A stretch of DNA of 7,741 nt from CAKSQF01 sp051867915. GTDB taxonomy: Bacteria > Bacillota > Clostridia > Oscillospirales > CAG-272. Below, one piece after another: positions 1 through 6,060 of this stretch. The stretch is taken from positions 1 to 7,741 of the forward strand of contig JBJDZJ010000156.1 in assembly GCA_051867915.1 (NCBI GenBank). The letters run 5' to 3'. Position numbers and translations under genes: made by a program. Every line of letters starts with the position of its first letter. Position 1 is the first letter of the stretch. The notes below the pieces were generated by a model. It was not told where the DNA came from, made no database searches, and saw only the letters and a program-made list of their open reading frames with translations.

Positions 1-921
1 ATACTGGACGCCAACACGGTCAAGCGATCCCTGACTCTGGCATCCGGAGGAATTGCAAAGCCTACCAGAGTCTCCGGCATCAATGAGGGGGAAAACACCG
101 TTTCCGGAATGCTCGGGATGGTGAAAGTTGTTGATGCCAAGGGCATGGGAATTGACTACGAGGTGTACGAAAAAGGCGGCATGACCGCAGATGTGGGCAA
201 GGACGGAGAAGCACCCGCTTCCGGAGAGCCTGTGTTTGAAATTGCAGAGCTCAAACCCGTGCTGATCAATACTTTGGCATATGTATCCAAGCACATCGAA
301 AAGCTGTCTCCGTTGGAATACAGAGCCAGGGTTGTGGAATCTGCGCTCAATGCACTGCGCACTAAGGTCGGAAAACTGATTGCCGTTGGCAATCCAAACG
401 CCGCAAAGGCGGAAATCTGCGGAATCATCCATGCGGGGGCGATTGATGGGGCAAAGGATCTTGAAATTTCGGGAATCGACGAAACCACCCTGAGAAAAAT
501 CGCTCTGAATTACGGAGGCGACGAAAATCTGGATGGCGATTGTGTCCTGGTGCTGAACAAAAAGGACTTGATCGCATTTGGTGATGTCAGAGGCACAAAC
601 GAAAAGAAGGCAGTATATGAAATCGTTTATGATTCCGGATCTGTCACCACGGGTACCATTAAAGACGGCGGTCTTGCTGTGCGCTTCTGCATCAACTCTG
701 CCCTGAAATCCACTTCCGATGCTACTGCCGGAGAATACAGTATGCTGTACGGCAAAGGACCGTCATACAAGCTGGATCTCTTTGGCGACTATACCGTAGA
801 GGTCAGCCGCGACGAGAAGTTTTCTCTGGGCCTGCTTTCCGTCCTCGGTGAGGTCATGGTGGGTGGCAATGTGATCAAATATAACGGCTGGATGCGTTGC
901 AAGAAAAAAGCAACAAGCTGA
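1..921 (+). CDS. Major capsid protein, HK97 fold (5'-truncated by window edge)
   Basis: This is the shell protein of the phage head. The frame is open from base 1 to the TGA at 919-921, giving 306 visible residues, and the N-terminus, including any scaffold-like delta domain, lies outside the window. Visible residues 85-104 contain the stretch YVSKHIEKLSP, followed by a long helix (about 107-127); this resembles the spine-helix region of HK97-type capsid proteins, where a 'vS...l..s' strand precedes the long helix. The C-terminal part (YTVEVSRDEKFSLGLLSVLG, then a beta-rich GEVMVGGNVIKYNGW) fits the A-domain end of the fold. An ATG at 109 could be read as a start, but the coding sequence upstream is continuous and capsid-like (TLASGG, PTRVSG), so the true start is further upstream. 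The connector gene following directly supports the call. The family assignment is from sequence pattern and context, without an alignment. Confidence 0.87.
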   Translation: MLDANTVKRSLTLASGGIAKPTRVSGINEGENTVSGMLGMVKVVDAKGMGIDYEVYEKGGMTADVGKDGEAPASGEPVFEIAELKPVLINTLAYVSKHIEKLSPLEYRARVVESALNALRTKVGKLIAVGNPNAAKAEICGIIHAGAIDGAKDLEISGIDETTLRKIALNYGGDENLDGDCVLVLNKKDLIAFGDVRGTNEKKAVYEIVYDSGSVTTGTIKDGGLAVRFCINSALKSTSDATAGEYSMLYGKGPSYKLDLFGDYTVEVSRDEKFSLGLLSVLGEVMVGGNVIKYNGWMRCKKKATS

Positions 922-936
922 TAACGGGGTGAGCAC

Positions 937-1251
937 ATGGATCAGGAGATGAGTCTGCTCGACTCCGCGAGACTCGCCCTGCGGATTACGGGAAAAGACC
1001 TTGACAGCGAGATCGGCGAGCTGATCGCCGCCGCAAAAAAAGAAATGTCCCTTGCAGGTGTATGCTCTGCCAAATTAGCTGATGAGACCGATCCCCTGAT
1101 CCGTCGTGCTGCCGTTGTCTATGTTAAGGCGGAATTTGGGCTTGACAACCCGGATGCGGAGAAGTACCGGGAATCATTCCGGATGATGCTGAAGGACATG
1201 GTACTCTCCAATGAGTATCTGTACGGGGAGAACACGGAAGATGTGGAATGA
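937..1251 (+). CDS. Head-tail connector protein, gp6-like
   Basis: A 104-residue, mostly helical, acidic protein. Its size, its place just after the capsid gene, and its N-terminal pattern (LLDSARLALRITGKDLDSEIGELI, here about residues 7-30, then a helical block and a conserved-looking VVYVKAEFG near 60-72) match the HK97 gp6/SPP1 gp15-type adaptors. Those form a ring under the portal and link the head to the head-closure protein. The start at 937 is preceded by GGGGTGAG at 926-933, which is only 3 bases from the ATG; the next in-frame ATG (949) is no better spaced. The 15-base gap after the capsid stop implies the same transcript. The end overlaps the next gene. The role is inferred from family and gene order. 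Confidence 0.8.
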   Translation: MDQEMSLLDSARLALRITGKDLDSEIGELIAAAKKEMSLAGVCSAKLADETDPLIRRAAVVYVKAEFGLDNPDAEKYRESFRMMLKDMVLSNEYLYGENTEDVE

Positions 1252-1555
1252 GGTCTGCTATCTGTGCGAGGAAAAAATCGAGATGGATGCCTATAACCGT
1301 CCAATGAGGGCAGGATTTGACGAGAGAGCGGTTTTCTGCTCACGGGAAGGTATCAAGCGGACTGAATTTTATCAGGCTCAGAGCGCCGGATTTAAGCCTT
1401 CTGTGAGCGTTCTCGTACCGGAATGTGACTACAATGGCGAGCGATACATCAAGGTCGGCGGAAGGATGTACAAGATCCTCCGCTCATACCCCGTCAAGGG
1501 AGAGAAGCTGGAGATTATCGGAGAGGGGTTGGTAAACGATGGCGGGAACCCTTAA
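1241..1555 (+). CDS. Phage head closure protein (SPP1 gp16-type head-tail adaptor)
   Basis: A 104-residue protein starting MWNEVCYLCEEK. The middle (EFYQAQSAGFKPSVSVLV) followed by YNGERYIKVGGRMYKILRSY is the signature I associate with Bacillota phage head-closure proteins, small beta-barrels that plug the connector channel after DNA packaging and dock the tail. An in-frame ATG at 1211 would add ten residues, but 1241 is preferred because homologs typically begin with MWN and because GGGGAG (1225-1230) lies about 10 bases upstream. The start overlaps the connector gene by 11 bases and the end overlaps the next gene by 17, which suggests translational coupling. It carries a CxxC near the N-terminus (residues 6 and 9) plus cysteines at 33 and about 60; whether these bind metal is unknown. 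Confidence 0.83.
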   Translation: MWNEVCYLCEEKIEMDAYNRPMRAGFDERAVFCSREGIKRTEFYQAQSAGFKPSVSVLVPECDYNGERYIKVGGRMYKILRSYPVKGEKLEIIGEGLVNDGGNP

Positions 1556-2078
1556 CAATGATGCAAAGGTCACATTTATCAACACATCGGCTGAAGTCAA
1601 AAGTCTGATTGCAAAGCAGTGCAAGGCCGCATTGCGTGCATCCGGTAAGGTTGTCCGTAAGCTCCTTCGGGATCGCATTCCCGTACGATCCAACCGATTC
1701 AAAAATCATATCGGCACATGGGTTTATGTGGACCGAACGACGGGACAACCTCAGATGCAGGTTGGTTTTTACTCACATGCAAAAGTTATGAAAAAGGGTA
1801 AGAGTCCCTCCCATGCGTCACCGAACTGGATCGAATTTGGTACCAAGGCCCATGAGATCACCAGCGACAAGCCCATGGGACCAGGCGGCATCTACGGCAG
1901 GCGCGTACAGCATCCCGGACAAAAAGCCACGCATGTCCTTCGGGATACGGTGGCAAACAACATTGACGACATCCGGTCGGCGCAGGCAGAGTACTTAAGA
2001 CAGATCAACGACACCATGGTAGCGGCAGGACTTGAGCAGTTTGCCGATCTGTACGATGAGGAGGAGGACGATGACTGA
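1539..2078 (+). CDS. HK97 gp10-family head-tail joining/tail component protein
   Basis: A 179-residue protein. The family landmarks are clear: WIEFGTKAH at residues 97-105 and HPGQKATHVLRDT at 125-137, matching the gp10-like pattern in which a 'y.e.GT..h' strand is followed by 'HPG.kp..fl..a'. The N-terminal third is a basic helical region (KQCKAALRASGKVVRKLL). Members of this family act between head closure and tail completion; the exact role varies between phages and is not settled by sequence. The start at 1539 is served by GGAGAGGGG (1520-1528), 10 bases upstream, and lies inside the previous gene. The extreme C-terminus is a run of acidic residues (DEEEDDD). Its codons also form the ribosome binding site of the next gene. 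Confidence 0.87.
   Translation: MAGTLNNDAKVTFINTSAEVKSLIAKQCKAALRASGKVVRKLLRDRIPVRSNRFKNHIGTWVYVDRTTGQPQMQVGFYSHAKVMKKGKSPSHASPNWIEFGTKAHEITSDKPMGPGGIYGRRVQHPGQKATHVLRDTVANNIDDIRSAQAEYLRQINDTMVAAGLEQFADLYDEEEDDD
2058..2068 (+). promoter_or_regulatory. Ribosome binding site within the end of the gp10-like gene
   Basis: The bases GAGGAGGAGGA form a repeated strong Shine-Dalgarno sequence. In the upstream frame they are part of the codons for the acidic C-terminus (DEEED) of the gp10-like protein. The site decides the start of the next gene at 2071 in place of the upstream ATG at 2032, which has no comparable site. Confidence 0.75.
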
Positions 2079-2454
2079 TACAGGACTCCTGATCAGATCG
2101 CTGGTCAATACGGTTAAAGAGCGGACATCCCTGCCCTGTTACTACGACCGTGCGCCCAAGGGTGCAAAACTCCCTTACAGCGTACTTGATTCCGTGACCG
2201 CAGGCCCTCTAAATGACGGGGATCTGTCCCTGTTTGATGTGCGCATCTGGACAGATGACCGTCTACCGACTGCTACCGAGGATTTGGAAGCGTTTTGCGG
2301 CAAAGTACGGGATGCCATGGACGGAACTATTCTCTCGGCGGGCGGCGTATATGCCCACATTGGGTATGAAGGACGCATACCCGACAGTGACAAAGAGGAT
2401 GATCTCTGCGTCAGGCGATTGTCCTTTTCGGCAAGAGTATTTTACACTAGTTAA
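2071..2454 (+). CDS. Probable tail terminator / tail completion protein
   Basis: A 127-residue protein starting MTDTGLLIRSLVNTVKER. It sits between the gp10-like gene and the major tail gene, the usual slot for the tail terminator (lambda gpU/SPP1 gp17 type), which caps the tube when it reaches the right length. The pattern supports this: an N-terminal helix, a strand containing PCYYDRAPKGAKLPYSVL, then DLSLFDVRIWTD leading into a helix (ATEDLEAFCGKVRDAMDG) and a final strand (LSFSARVFYT), an alpha/beta layout typical of the family. A longer reading from 2032 is open, but 2071 is chosen because GAGGAGGAGGA (2058-2068) places AGGAGG 6 bases before this ATG, with an 8-base overlap of the previous stop. 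I rely on position and fold pattern, not on a diagnostic motif, so a generic minor structural role is possible. Confidence 0.7.
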   Translation: MTDTGLLIRSLVNTVKERTSLPCYYDRAPKGAKLPYSVLDSVTAGPLNDGDLSLFDVRIWTDDRLPTATEDLEAFCGKVRDAMDGTILSAGGVYAHIGYEGRIPDSDKEDDLCVRRLSFSARVFYTS

Positions 2455-2460
2455 AAGGAG
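2453..2460 (+). promoter_or_regulatory. Ribosome binding site of the major tail protein gene
   Basis: AAAAGGAG lies 7 bases before the ATG at 2468, directly after the previous stop codon (2452-2454). It fixes the start of the tube protein at 2468; the open frame continues upstream to 2213 only as an overlap with the preceding gene. Confidence 0.8.
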
Positions 2461-2467
2461 TGATGGA

Positions 2468-3046
2468 ATGATAAAAAGATTAAAAAAGGAGCAGGTCGAA
2501 AAAGTCCAGATCGACGAGGGCGTGATTTTTGTCGACTTTGGCGTTCCGGAGAGCGAGTATATGCTGGGACCCACCCGAGGAGGCGGCGAATTTTCAGCCA
2601 GCATGACCTTGCGGGACATCGATTTCGACGGACGGCACGGGCGCACGGCGGGCATGCGCACCATCGACGAGCAGGAGGCTCATCTGGCAGTCAAAACCTT
2701 GTGTTGCTCCCAAAAGGACCTGCTTTATGCCCTGCCCGGTGTTGAGATTGTGACCGAAGACGGTAAAAACACGATACAGAATCCCAAGTGCGGTATTATC
2801 GAGACAGCAAGCTATCAGAAAAATATCACCATGTTTGCCCAGACGCTGGACAAAAAGTATAAGGTGATCACCCTGTACAATGCTCTGGACGAGGCTGGAA
2901 TCAGCATCAAAGCGGTCCAAAAGTCGGAAAACGAGTTTTCTCTCGATTTCTACGCTCACTACACCACAGACGACCTGGACGGCAAGCTGTATGATATTTC
3001 AGAAGTCGATGTTATCCCGGAAACCGGAGTCGCTTCCGCCGAATAG
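2468..3046 (+). CDS. Major tail (tube) protein
   Basis: A 192-residue protein starting MIKRLKKEQVEKVQIDEG. It would be the subunit of the hexameric rings that stack into the tail tube around the tape measure. The protein is beta-rich, with GPTRGGGEFSASMTLRDIDF at about 34-53, then DGRHGRTAGMR and DEQEAHLAVKTL, and ends with an antiparallel pair (SLDFYAHYTTDD). The 'PTRGGGEF.a...rdi.fDG..G.t.G' stretch is the pattern I recognise from clostridial and other Bacillota phage tail tube proteins. Gene order supports it: the tail terminator lies before and the chaperone pair and tape measure after. It is the last gene before the 155-base gap with hairpins, which could let it be expressed more than the low-copy tail genes downstream. 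There is no Ig-like C-terminal extension. Confidence 0.83.
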   Translation: MIKRLKKEQVEKVQIDEGVIFVDFGVPESEYMLGPTRGGGEFSASMTLRDIDFDGRHGRTAGMRTIDEQEAHLAVKTLCCSQKDLLYALPGVEIVTEDGKNTIQNPKCGIIETASYQKNITMFAQTLDKKYKVITLYNALDEAGISIKAVQKSENEFSLDFYAHYTTDDLDGKLYDISEVDVIPETGVASAE

Positions 3047-3129
3047 CTGACATCAAATCAGATAATGTCGATGTGTAGCGACACAATGCGACAGACTGCA
3101 TATTCCCAAACGATTGGGCTTTTACCGAT

Positions 3130-3162
3130 AAGCGGCGGTTTTACCTGTTGAGATCGCCGCTT
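3130..3162 (+). terminator. Stable stem-loop, possible partial terminator or RNA stabiliser
   Basis: AAGCGGCG (3130-3137) pairs perfectly with CGCCGCTT (3155-3162). The stem extends inward through G-T, T-A, T-G and T-A pairs to about 12 base pairs with a 9-base loop. It is the strongest hairpin in the gap. It is not followed by a proper U-tract (the sequence continues TGACCACATAAAATTTT), so a canonical intrinsic terminator is doubtful; an attenuator or a 3'-end protecting structure for the tube-protein mRNA is equally possible. Confidence 0.35.
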
Positions 3163-3176
3163 TGACCACATAAAAT
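3148..3176 (+). promoter_or_regulatory. Candidate sigma-A promoter for the tail chaperone/tape measure genes
   Basis: TTGAGA (3148-3153) and TAAAAT (3171-3176) each match the -35 and -10 consensus at five of six positions and are separated by exactly 17 bases. Transcription would start near 3183 and give a short leader containing the GGGAGG site at 3189-3194. The -35 box overlaps the loop and 3' arm of the hairpin at 3130-3162. Phage late operons are often transcribed from one upstream promoter, so this may be a chance match in AT-rich intergenic DNA. Confidence 0.33.
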
Positions 3177-3188
3177 TTTATAAATACT

Positions 3189-3194
3189 GGGAGG
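3189..3194 (+). promoter_or_regulatory. Ribosome binding site of the tail chaperone gene
   Basis: GGGAGG lies 7 bases before the ATG at 3202, preceded by AT-rich sequence that should be unstructured. It fixes the chaperone start. Confidence 0.75.
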
Positions 3195-3201
3195 TATTTT
3201 T

Positions 3202-3555
3202 ATGATCAAAATTAAACTGATTCCCATCCTCACCCGGATGGTTGCCAAGATCGACATGAAGCCGATAATCGACATCATGAGTGATCCTGACATGGTAAAG
3301 GCTACCGGAGATGCTCAAAACGATCTTTCAACTGCAAAGATGAAGCTGGGTACCGGACTGATTGCCGAGTTATTGCGGCAATCGGACAAGATCGGCGAGG
3401 ATCTTCCGGAATTTGTTGCAATCTATAAGGGGGTTTCCGTGGAGGAAGCGGGAGAGATGGATCTCATGGAGATTGTCGCCGAGATTGCCAACGATGAGGG
3501 GATCAAGCGTTTTTTTACCGGTGCGCTACGCCGCAAGGTCGATCAGAAACGCTGA
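3202..3555 (+). CDS. Tail assembly chaperone, gpG-like
   Basis: A 117-residue, mainly helical, acidic protein (MIKIKLIPILTRMVAKID at the start; DLMEIVAEIANDEGIKRFF near residues 88-106). Its position between the tube protein and tape measure, its small size and the overlapping second frame match the lambda gpG class. Those chaperones coat the tape measure and recruit tube subunits, and are absent from the finished tail. The gene stops at TGA 3553-3555, eleven codons after a run of seven T (3510-3516) where part of the ribosomes probably shift to the -1 frame and make a longer GT form. Recognition rests mainly on genome position and the frameshift arrangement, because sequence conservation in this class is low. 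Confidence 0.75.
   Translation: MIKIKLIPILTRMVAKIDMKPIIDIMSDPDMVKATGDAQNDLSTAKMKLGTGLIAELLRQSDKIGEDLPEFVAIYKGVSVEEAGEMDLMEIVAEIANDEGIKRFFTGALRRKVDQKR
3510..3516 (+). promoter_or_regulatory. -1 programmed frameshift site (slippery heptamer)
   Basis: In the gpG frame the codons read CGT TTT TTT ACC, so bases 3510-3516 form T TTT TTT, which fits the X XXY YYZ rule with full re-pairing of both tRNAs. The -1 frame is open from 3498 through 3866. A purine-rich GAGGGG (3496-3501) lies 8 bases upstream and could act as the internal Shine-Dalgarno-like stimulator known from bacterial -1 sites such as dnaX. Downstream I see only weak stems (GCG/CGC at 3523-3531 and TCAG/CTGA at 3543-3555), so a strong pseudoknot is not evident. 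Confidence 0.75.
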
Positions 3556-3866
3556 GCCTGCTCTCAAAATACTATGATATAAGGCTCATCGGGGACATGC
3601 CTCTGTCAGAACTCGATGAGCTGTTGTCGTATGCCGAGGCGAGAGAGGCGGAAAAGGCTCTCCTACCACTGTGGACGGCACATTTTATCACGGCAAAAAT
3701 TACGGGAAATGACCCGATGAGCTATGAAGAACTGCTTTCAAAATCCACCGAACGGGAACCTGGTGATCAGATCAGAAAGGTAGAGCGTAGCCCGGAAGAG
3801 ATCAAGAACTCTTTTTCGGGGATTATAGCTACATACAGGCTAAATAAGGGGGTGGACGATGGCTAG
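3516..3866 (+). CDS. Tail assembly chaperone T extension (gpGT, made by -1 frameshift)
   Basis: This is the C-terminal part of the G-T fusion. With the slip at 3510-3516, 105 residues of G are joined to 116 residues in the -1 frame, giving 221 residues. The joined part reads TLSLLSKYYDIRLIGDMPLS and then DELLSYAEAREAEKALLPLW, a helical domain of the type that binds the tape measure while G moieties recruit tube protein. An ATG at 3597 would give an 89-residue stand-alone protein, but it has only GGGG at 3591-3594, too close to serve as a ribosome binding site. The frame is open back to 3498, and the residues before this ATG (LLSKYYDIRLIGD) look like genuine coding sequence. The stop overlaps the tape measure start by 8 bases. 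The frameshift is inferred, not demonstrated. Confidence 0.72.
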   Translation, partial: YRCATPQGRSETLSLLSKYYDIRLIGDMPLSELDELLSYAEAREAEKALLPLWTAHFITAKITGNDPMSYEELLSKSTEREPGDQIRKVERSPEEIKNSFSGIIATYRLNKGVDDG

Positions 3867-6060
3867 TATATTCCAACTCTTCGGATCGATTTTTATCGAC
3901 AATTCGGCGGCAAATCAATCCATAGACACAACGACAAGCAAGGCGGAGTCGGCTGGCAGCAAGATCGGATCGGCATTTTCTACGATCGCCAAGGGCGCCG
4001 CCGCCGTCGGGACTGCGACCGTTGCCGCAGCTGGCGCATTGGGAACTGCGGCGTATAAAATGGCGACCTCTACTGCCTCCAATGCGGATGAGATCGATAA
4101 GCTGTCCGAGCGGACTGCGATCAACCGGGAAGAACTCCAGCGTTGGATGTATGCCTGTGATCAGTCGGGAGTATCGTCATCCACGCTCGAGACGGCAATC
4201 AAAAAGATGTCCACCGCCGTGGAAGAGTACAGAAGCTGGACTGAGGCGGGTTCGGAGGGAACGAATACATACGCGGAAGCTATTGGCAAACTCGGGCTGG
4301 CATATGAGGATCTGGATGGTCTCTCAACCGAAGAAAAGTTTGAGAAAATCGCCGAAGCCCTTGCCGACATGGAAGACGGCACAGAGCGAAACGATGTGGG
4401 TGCAACTCTGCTGGGCAAATCTTACACCGAACTGCTTCCTCTGCTGAATGCCGGGGCGGACGGCATCGCAGCCCTGAAAAATGAAGCCGACGAGCTAGGA
4501 TTGGTCATGTCGGAGGATGCCGTCAAATCCGGAGTAAAACTGGGCGACACCATATCCTCAATTCAAAAAGCATGTACCGGCATGGCAAATGCACTCGGGT
4601 CAGCGGTGGTACCGCTGGTTCAGTCGGTTGCGGACAAGATCGTCGCCGGCATCCCTGCGGCAAATAATCTGCTGCAACAGGTGATTCCCACTGCTGTGTC
4701 TGCGTTTGAGCAGATTATTGTCCCACTGTCGGGCATGGCAAGTGACATCATACCCACGATTATATCGTTGATCAGTACACTCCTGCCCATTGTCTCGGAC
4801 CTGGTGGGATCAGTGCTACCGGTTATTCTTGACGGACTGAGAGGAGCAGCCCCGTTTCTATCCGATCTCGTAAAGCGATTTTTACCCGTCCTTGTCAATC
4901 TTATCGGCAGGCTGATGCCGATTCTCGGCGAGGTCGCCGGGTCAATCCTACCCGTATTTGCCGATCTGTTTGAGCAGATTTTCCCGTTTCTCGTAGATTT
5001 GATCGATCTGCTTTTGCCGGCATTTGCAGACCTTTCGGAAAGCCTCTTGCCGGTGCTGGTGCAGGTGGTTGACGGTATCCTTCCGGTTATCCTGGAACTT
5101 CTTACAGGTATCCTTCCCCTGATTCTCCAGGTCGTGCAATCGGTTCTTCCGGTTCTGCTTCAGCTCATAACGGAACTGATGCCGACGATCCTGCAGATTG
5201 TTCAATCGGTACTCCCGGTGATCCTGTCACTGGTACAGACACTGCTTCCGTTGATAACCACCGTGGTGGAGGCTGTTCTTCCGGTTCTGGTGACTCTGCT
5301 TGAGGCAATCCTCCCACTGCTGTCTCCAATCCTCGATCTGATCCATGCGATTCTGGCACCGCTGCTGGAACTGCTTAACGGAATCCTGAGACCCATCGTC
5401 GATATCCTGTCCAGGATTATCAATGCTGTCATGCCAGTATTGCAATCCGCCATGAAGGAATTGTCAAAACTGCTGACCGATCAGCTTGTCGGAGCGTGCG
5501 AATCTGTCTGGAAGATATTCGGCAACCTGAAGAGCATCTTTGAGTCCGTTATCGACTTTATAAAGAATGTGTTTACCGGCGACTGGAAGGGTGCATGGCA
5601 AAATATCAAGGACATCTTTGCGGGAATTTGGGACAACTTCCTGATCATTGCGAAGACCCCTATTAACTGGATCATTGATGCCATCAATACCCTGATCCGG
5701 GGAGTCAACAAAGTATCCTTTGATGTTCCGGACTGGGTACCGGGCATCGGCGGGCAAAAATTCGGGTTTAACCTGGCCGAGATTCCCAAACTTCGGCGGG
5801 GTCTGGAATATGTACCATATGACGATTACCCCGCTCTGCTCCATCGTGGTGAGAAGGTGCTGACTGCCTCTGAGGCGGAGAAGGACCGTAAAGAGGCCGT
5901 AAGCGACAGAAATAATCCGGATCGCACCATCAATGTTAATGTTTCTGTGAACATTGAAAACTTTGAGAACCGGACGGAATCGGATCTTGACGACCTGATT
6001 ACCGAGGTGATGGATCGTATTGAGGATGAAATCCGAAAACGGAAGGAGGCATTTGCATGA
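3859..6060 (+). CDS. Tail tape measure protein
   Basis: A 733-residue protein whose length sets tail length; it fills the tail tube and leaves with the DNA at infection. Regions: an N-terminal segment (FQLFGSIFIDNSAANQSID) typical of Bacillota tape measures; an Ala/Gly-rich hydrophobic helix at about 41-66; an alpha-helical region at about 75-240 (DEIDKLSERTAINREELQRW); an extremely hydrophobic block at 276-495 made of 11-residue repeats; a Trp/Phe-spaced helical part near 551-592 (GDWKGAWQNIKDIF); a VPDWVPGIGG turn near 623-632; an HRGEKVL motif near 662; and a charged C-terminal helix (DLDDLITEVMDRIEDEIRKRK). I see no peptidase or lysozyme domain. TAAGGGGG upstream (3845-3852) supports the start. 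At about 0.15 nm per helical residue the full length corresponds to roughly 110 nm of tail; this is an estimate. Confidence 0.93.
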   Translation: MASIFQLFGSIFIDNSAANQSIDTTTSKAESAGSKIGSAFSTIAKGAAAVGTATVAAAGALGTAAYKMATSTASNADEIDKLSERTAINREELQRWMYACDQSGVSSSTLETAIKKMSTAVEEYRSWTEAGSEGTNTYAEAIGKLGLAYEDLDGLSTEEKFEKIAEALADMEDGTERNDVGATLLGKSYTELLPLLNAGADGIAALKNEADELGLVMSEDAVKSGVKLGDTISSIQKACTGMANALGSAVVPLVQSVADKIVAGIPAANNLLQQVIPTAVSAFEQIIVPLSGMASDIIPTIISLISTLLPIVSDLVGSVLPVILDGLRGAAPFLSDLVKRFLPVLVNLIGRLMPILGEVAGSILPVFADLFEQIFPFLVDLIDLLLPAFADLSESLLPVLVQVVDGILPVILELLTGILPLILQVVQSVLPVLLQLITELMPTILQIVQSVLPVILSLVQTLLPLITTVVEAVLPVLVTLLEAILPLLSPILDLIHAILAPLLELLNGILRPIVDILSRIINAVMPVLQSAMKELSKLLTDQLVGACESVWKIFGNLKSIFESVIDFIKNVFTGDWKGAWQNIKDIFAGIWDNFLIIAKTPINWIIDAINTLIRGVNKVSFDVPDWVPGIGGQKFGFNLAEIPKLRRGLEYVPYDDYPALLHRGEKVLTASEAEKDRKEAVSDRNNPDRTINVNVSVNIENFENRTESDLDDLITEVMDRIEDEIRKRKEAFA
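4684..5343 (+). repeat. Twenty tandem 33-base units encoding an 11-residue proline-phased repeat
   Basis: Within the tape measure gene, residues 276-495 fall into twenty consecutive 11-residue units without a single insertion or deletion. Typical units are LPVILELLTGI, LPLILQVVQSV, LPVLLQLITEL, LPVILSLVQTL and LPVLVTLLEAI. Position 2 is proline in nineteen units (shifted by one residue in the second unit, IVPLSGMASDI). Positions 1, 4, 7, 8 and 11 are mostly Leu/Ile/Val. The DNA of the units has diverged, so the period is kept at protein level. After 5343 the pattern continues less regularly (LAPLLELLNGI, MPVLQSAMKEL). Confidence 0.93.
6043..6049 (+). promoter_or_regulatory. Ribosome binding site of the distal tail gene
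   Basis: AAGGAGG within the last codons of the tape measure gene lies 7 bases before the ATG at 6057. Start and stop overlap as ATGA, a classic coupled arrangement. Confidence 0.85.

Larger units (their letters stand above)
3047..3201 (+). other. Intergenic gap with three hairpins before the tail chaperone genes
   Basis: This is the only substantial non-coding stretch in the window (155 bases). Read as RNA it can form three successive hairpins: TGTGT/ACACA around an AGCG loop (3072-3085), CCCAA/TTGGG around ACGA followed by CTTTT (3105-3123), and a long stem at 3130-3162. A GCGACA direct repeat (3078-3083 and 3088-3093) and a TTTTACC direct repeat (3120-3126 and 3139-3145) are also present. 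No small gene with a ribosome binding site is seen. The likely role is to uncouple expression of the abundant tube protein from the scarce chaperones and tape measure; that is inference. Confidence 0.5.

Noticed and set aside
2213..2467. N-terminal extension of the major tail protein back to 2213
   Set aside because: This part overlaps the tail terminator gene in another frame, and AAAAGGAG with 7-base spacing marks 2468 as the start.
2594..2959. Open frame on the - strand opposite the major tail protein
   Set aside because: It is fully contained within the tube protein gene, and all neighbours are co-directional on the + strand; no start signal is apparent.
3105..3123. Hairpin CCCAA/TTGGG followed by CTTTT as a full intrinsic terminator
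   Set aside because: The stem is only 5 base pairs and the T run only four, too weak to call a terminator alone; kept only as part of the structured gap.
3597..3866. Independent 89-residue gene starting at ATG 3597
   Set aside because: It has no properly spaced ribosome binding site, the frame is open back into the preceding gene, and a perfect slippery heptamer is present, so it is better explained as the frameshifted extension.
4684..5343. 33-base periodic repeats as a CRISPR array
   Set aside because: There are no spacers, the units are diverged in DNA and contiguous, and the whole block is an uninterrupted coding sequence; the period is an 11-residue protein repeat.
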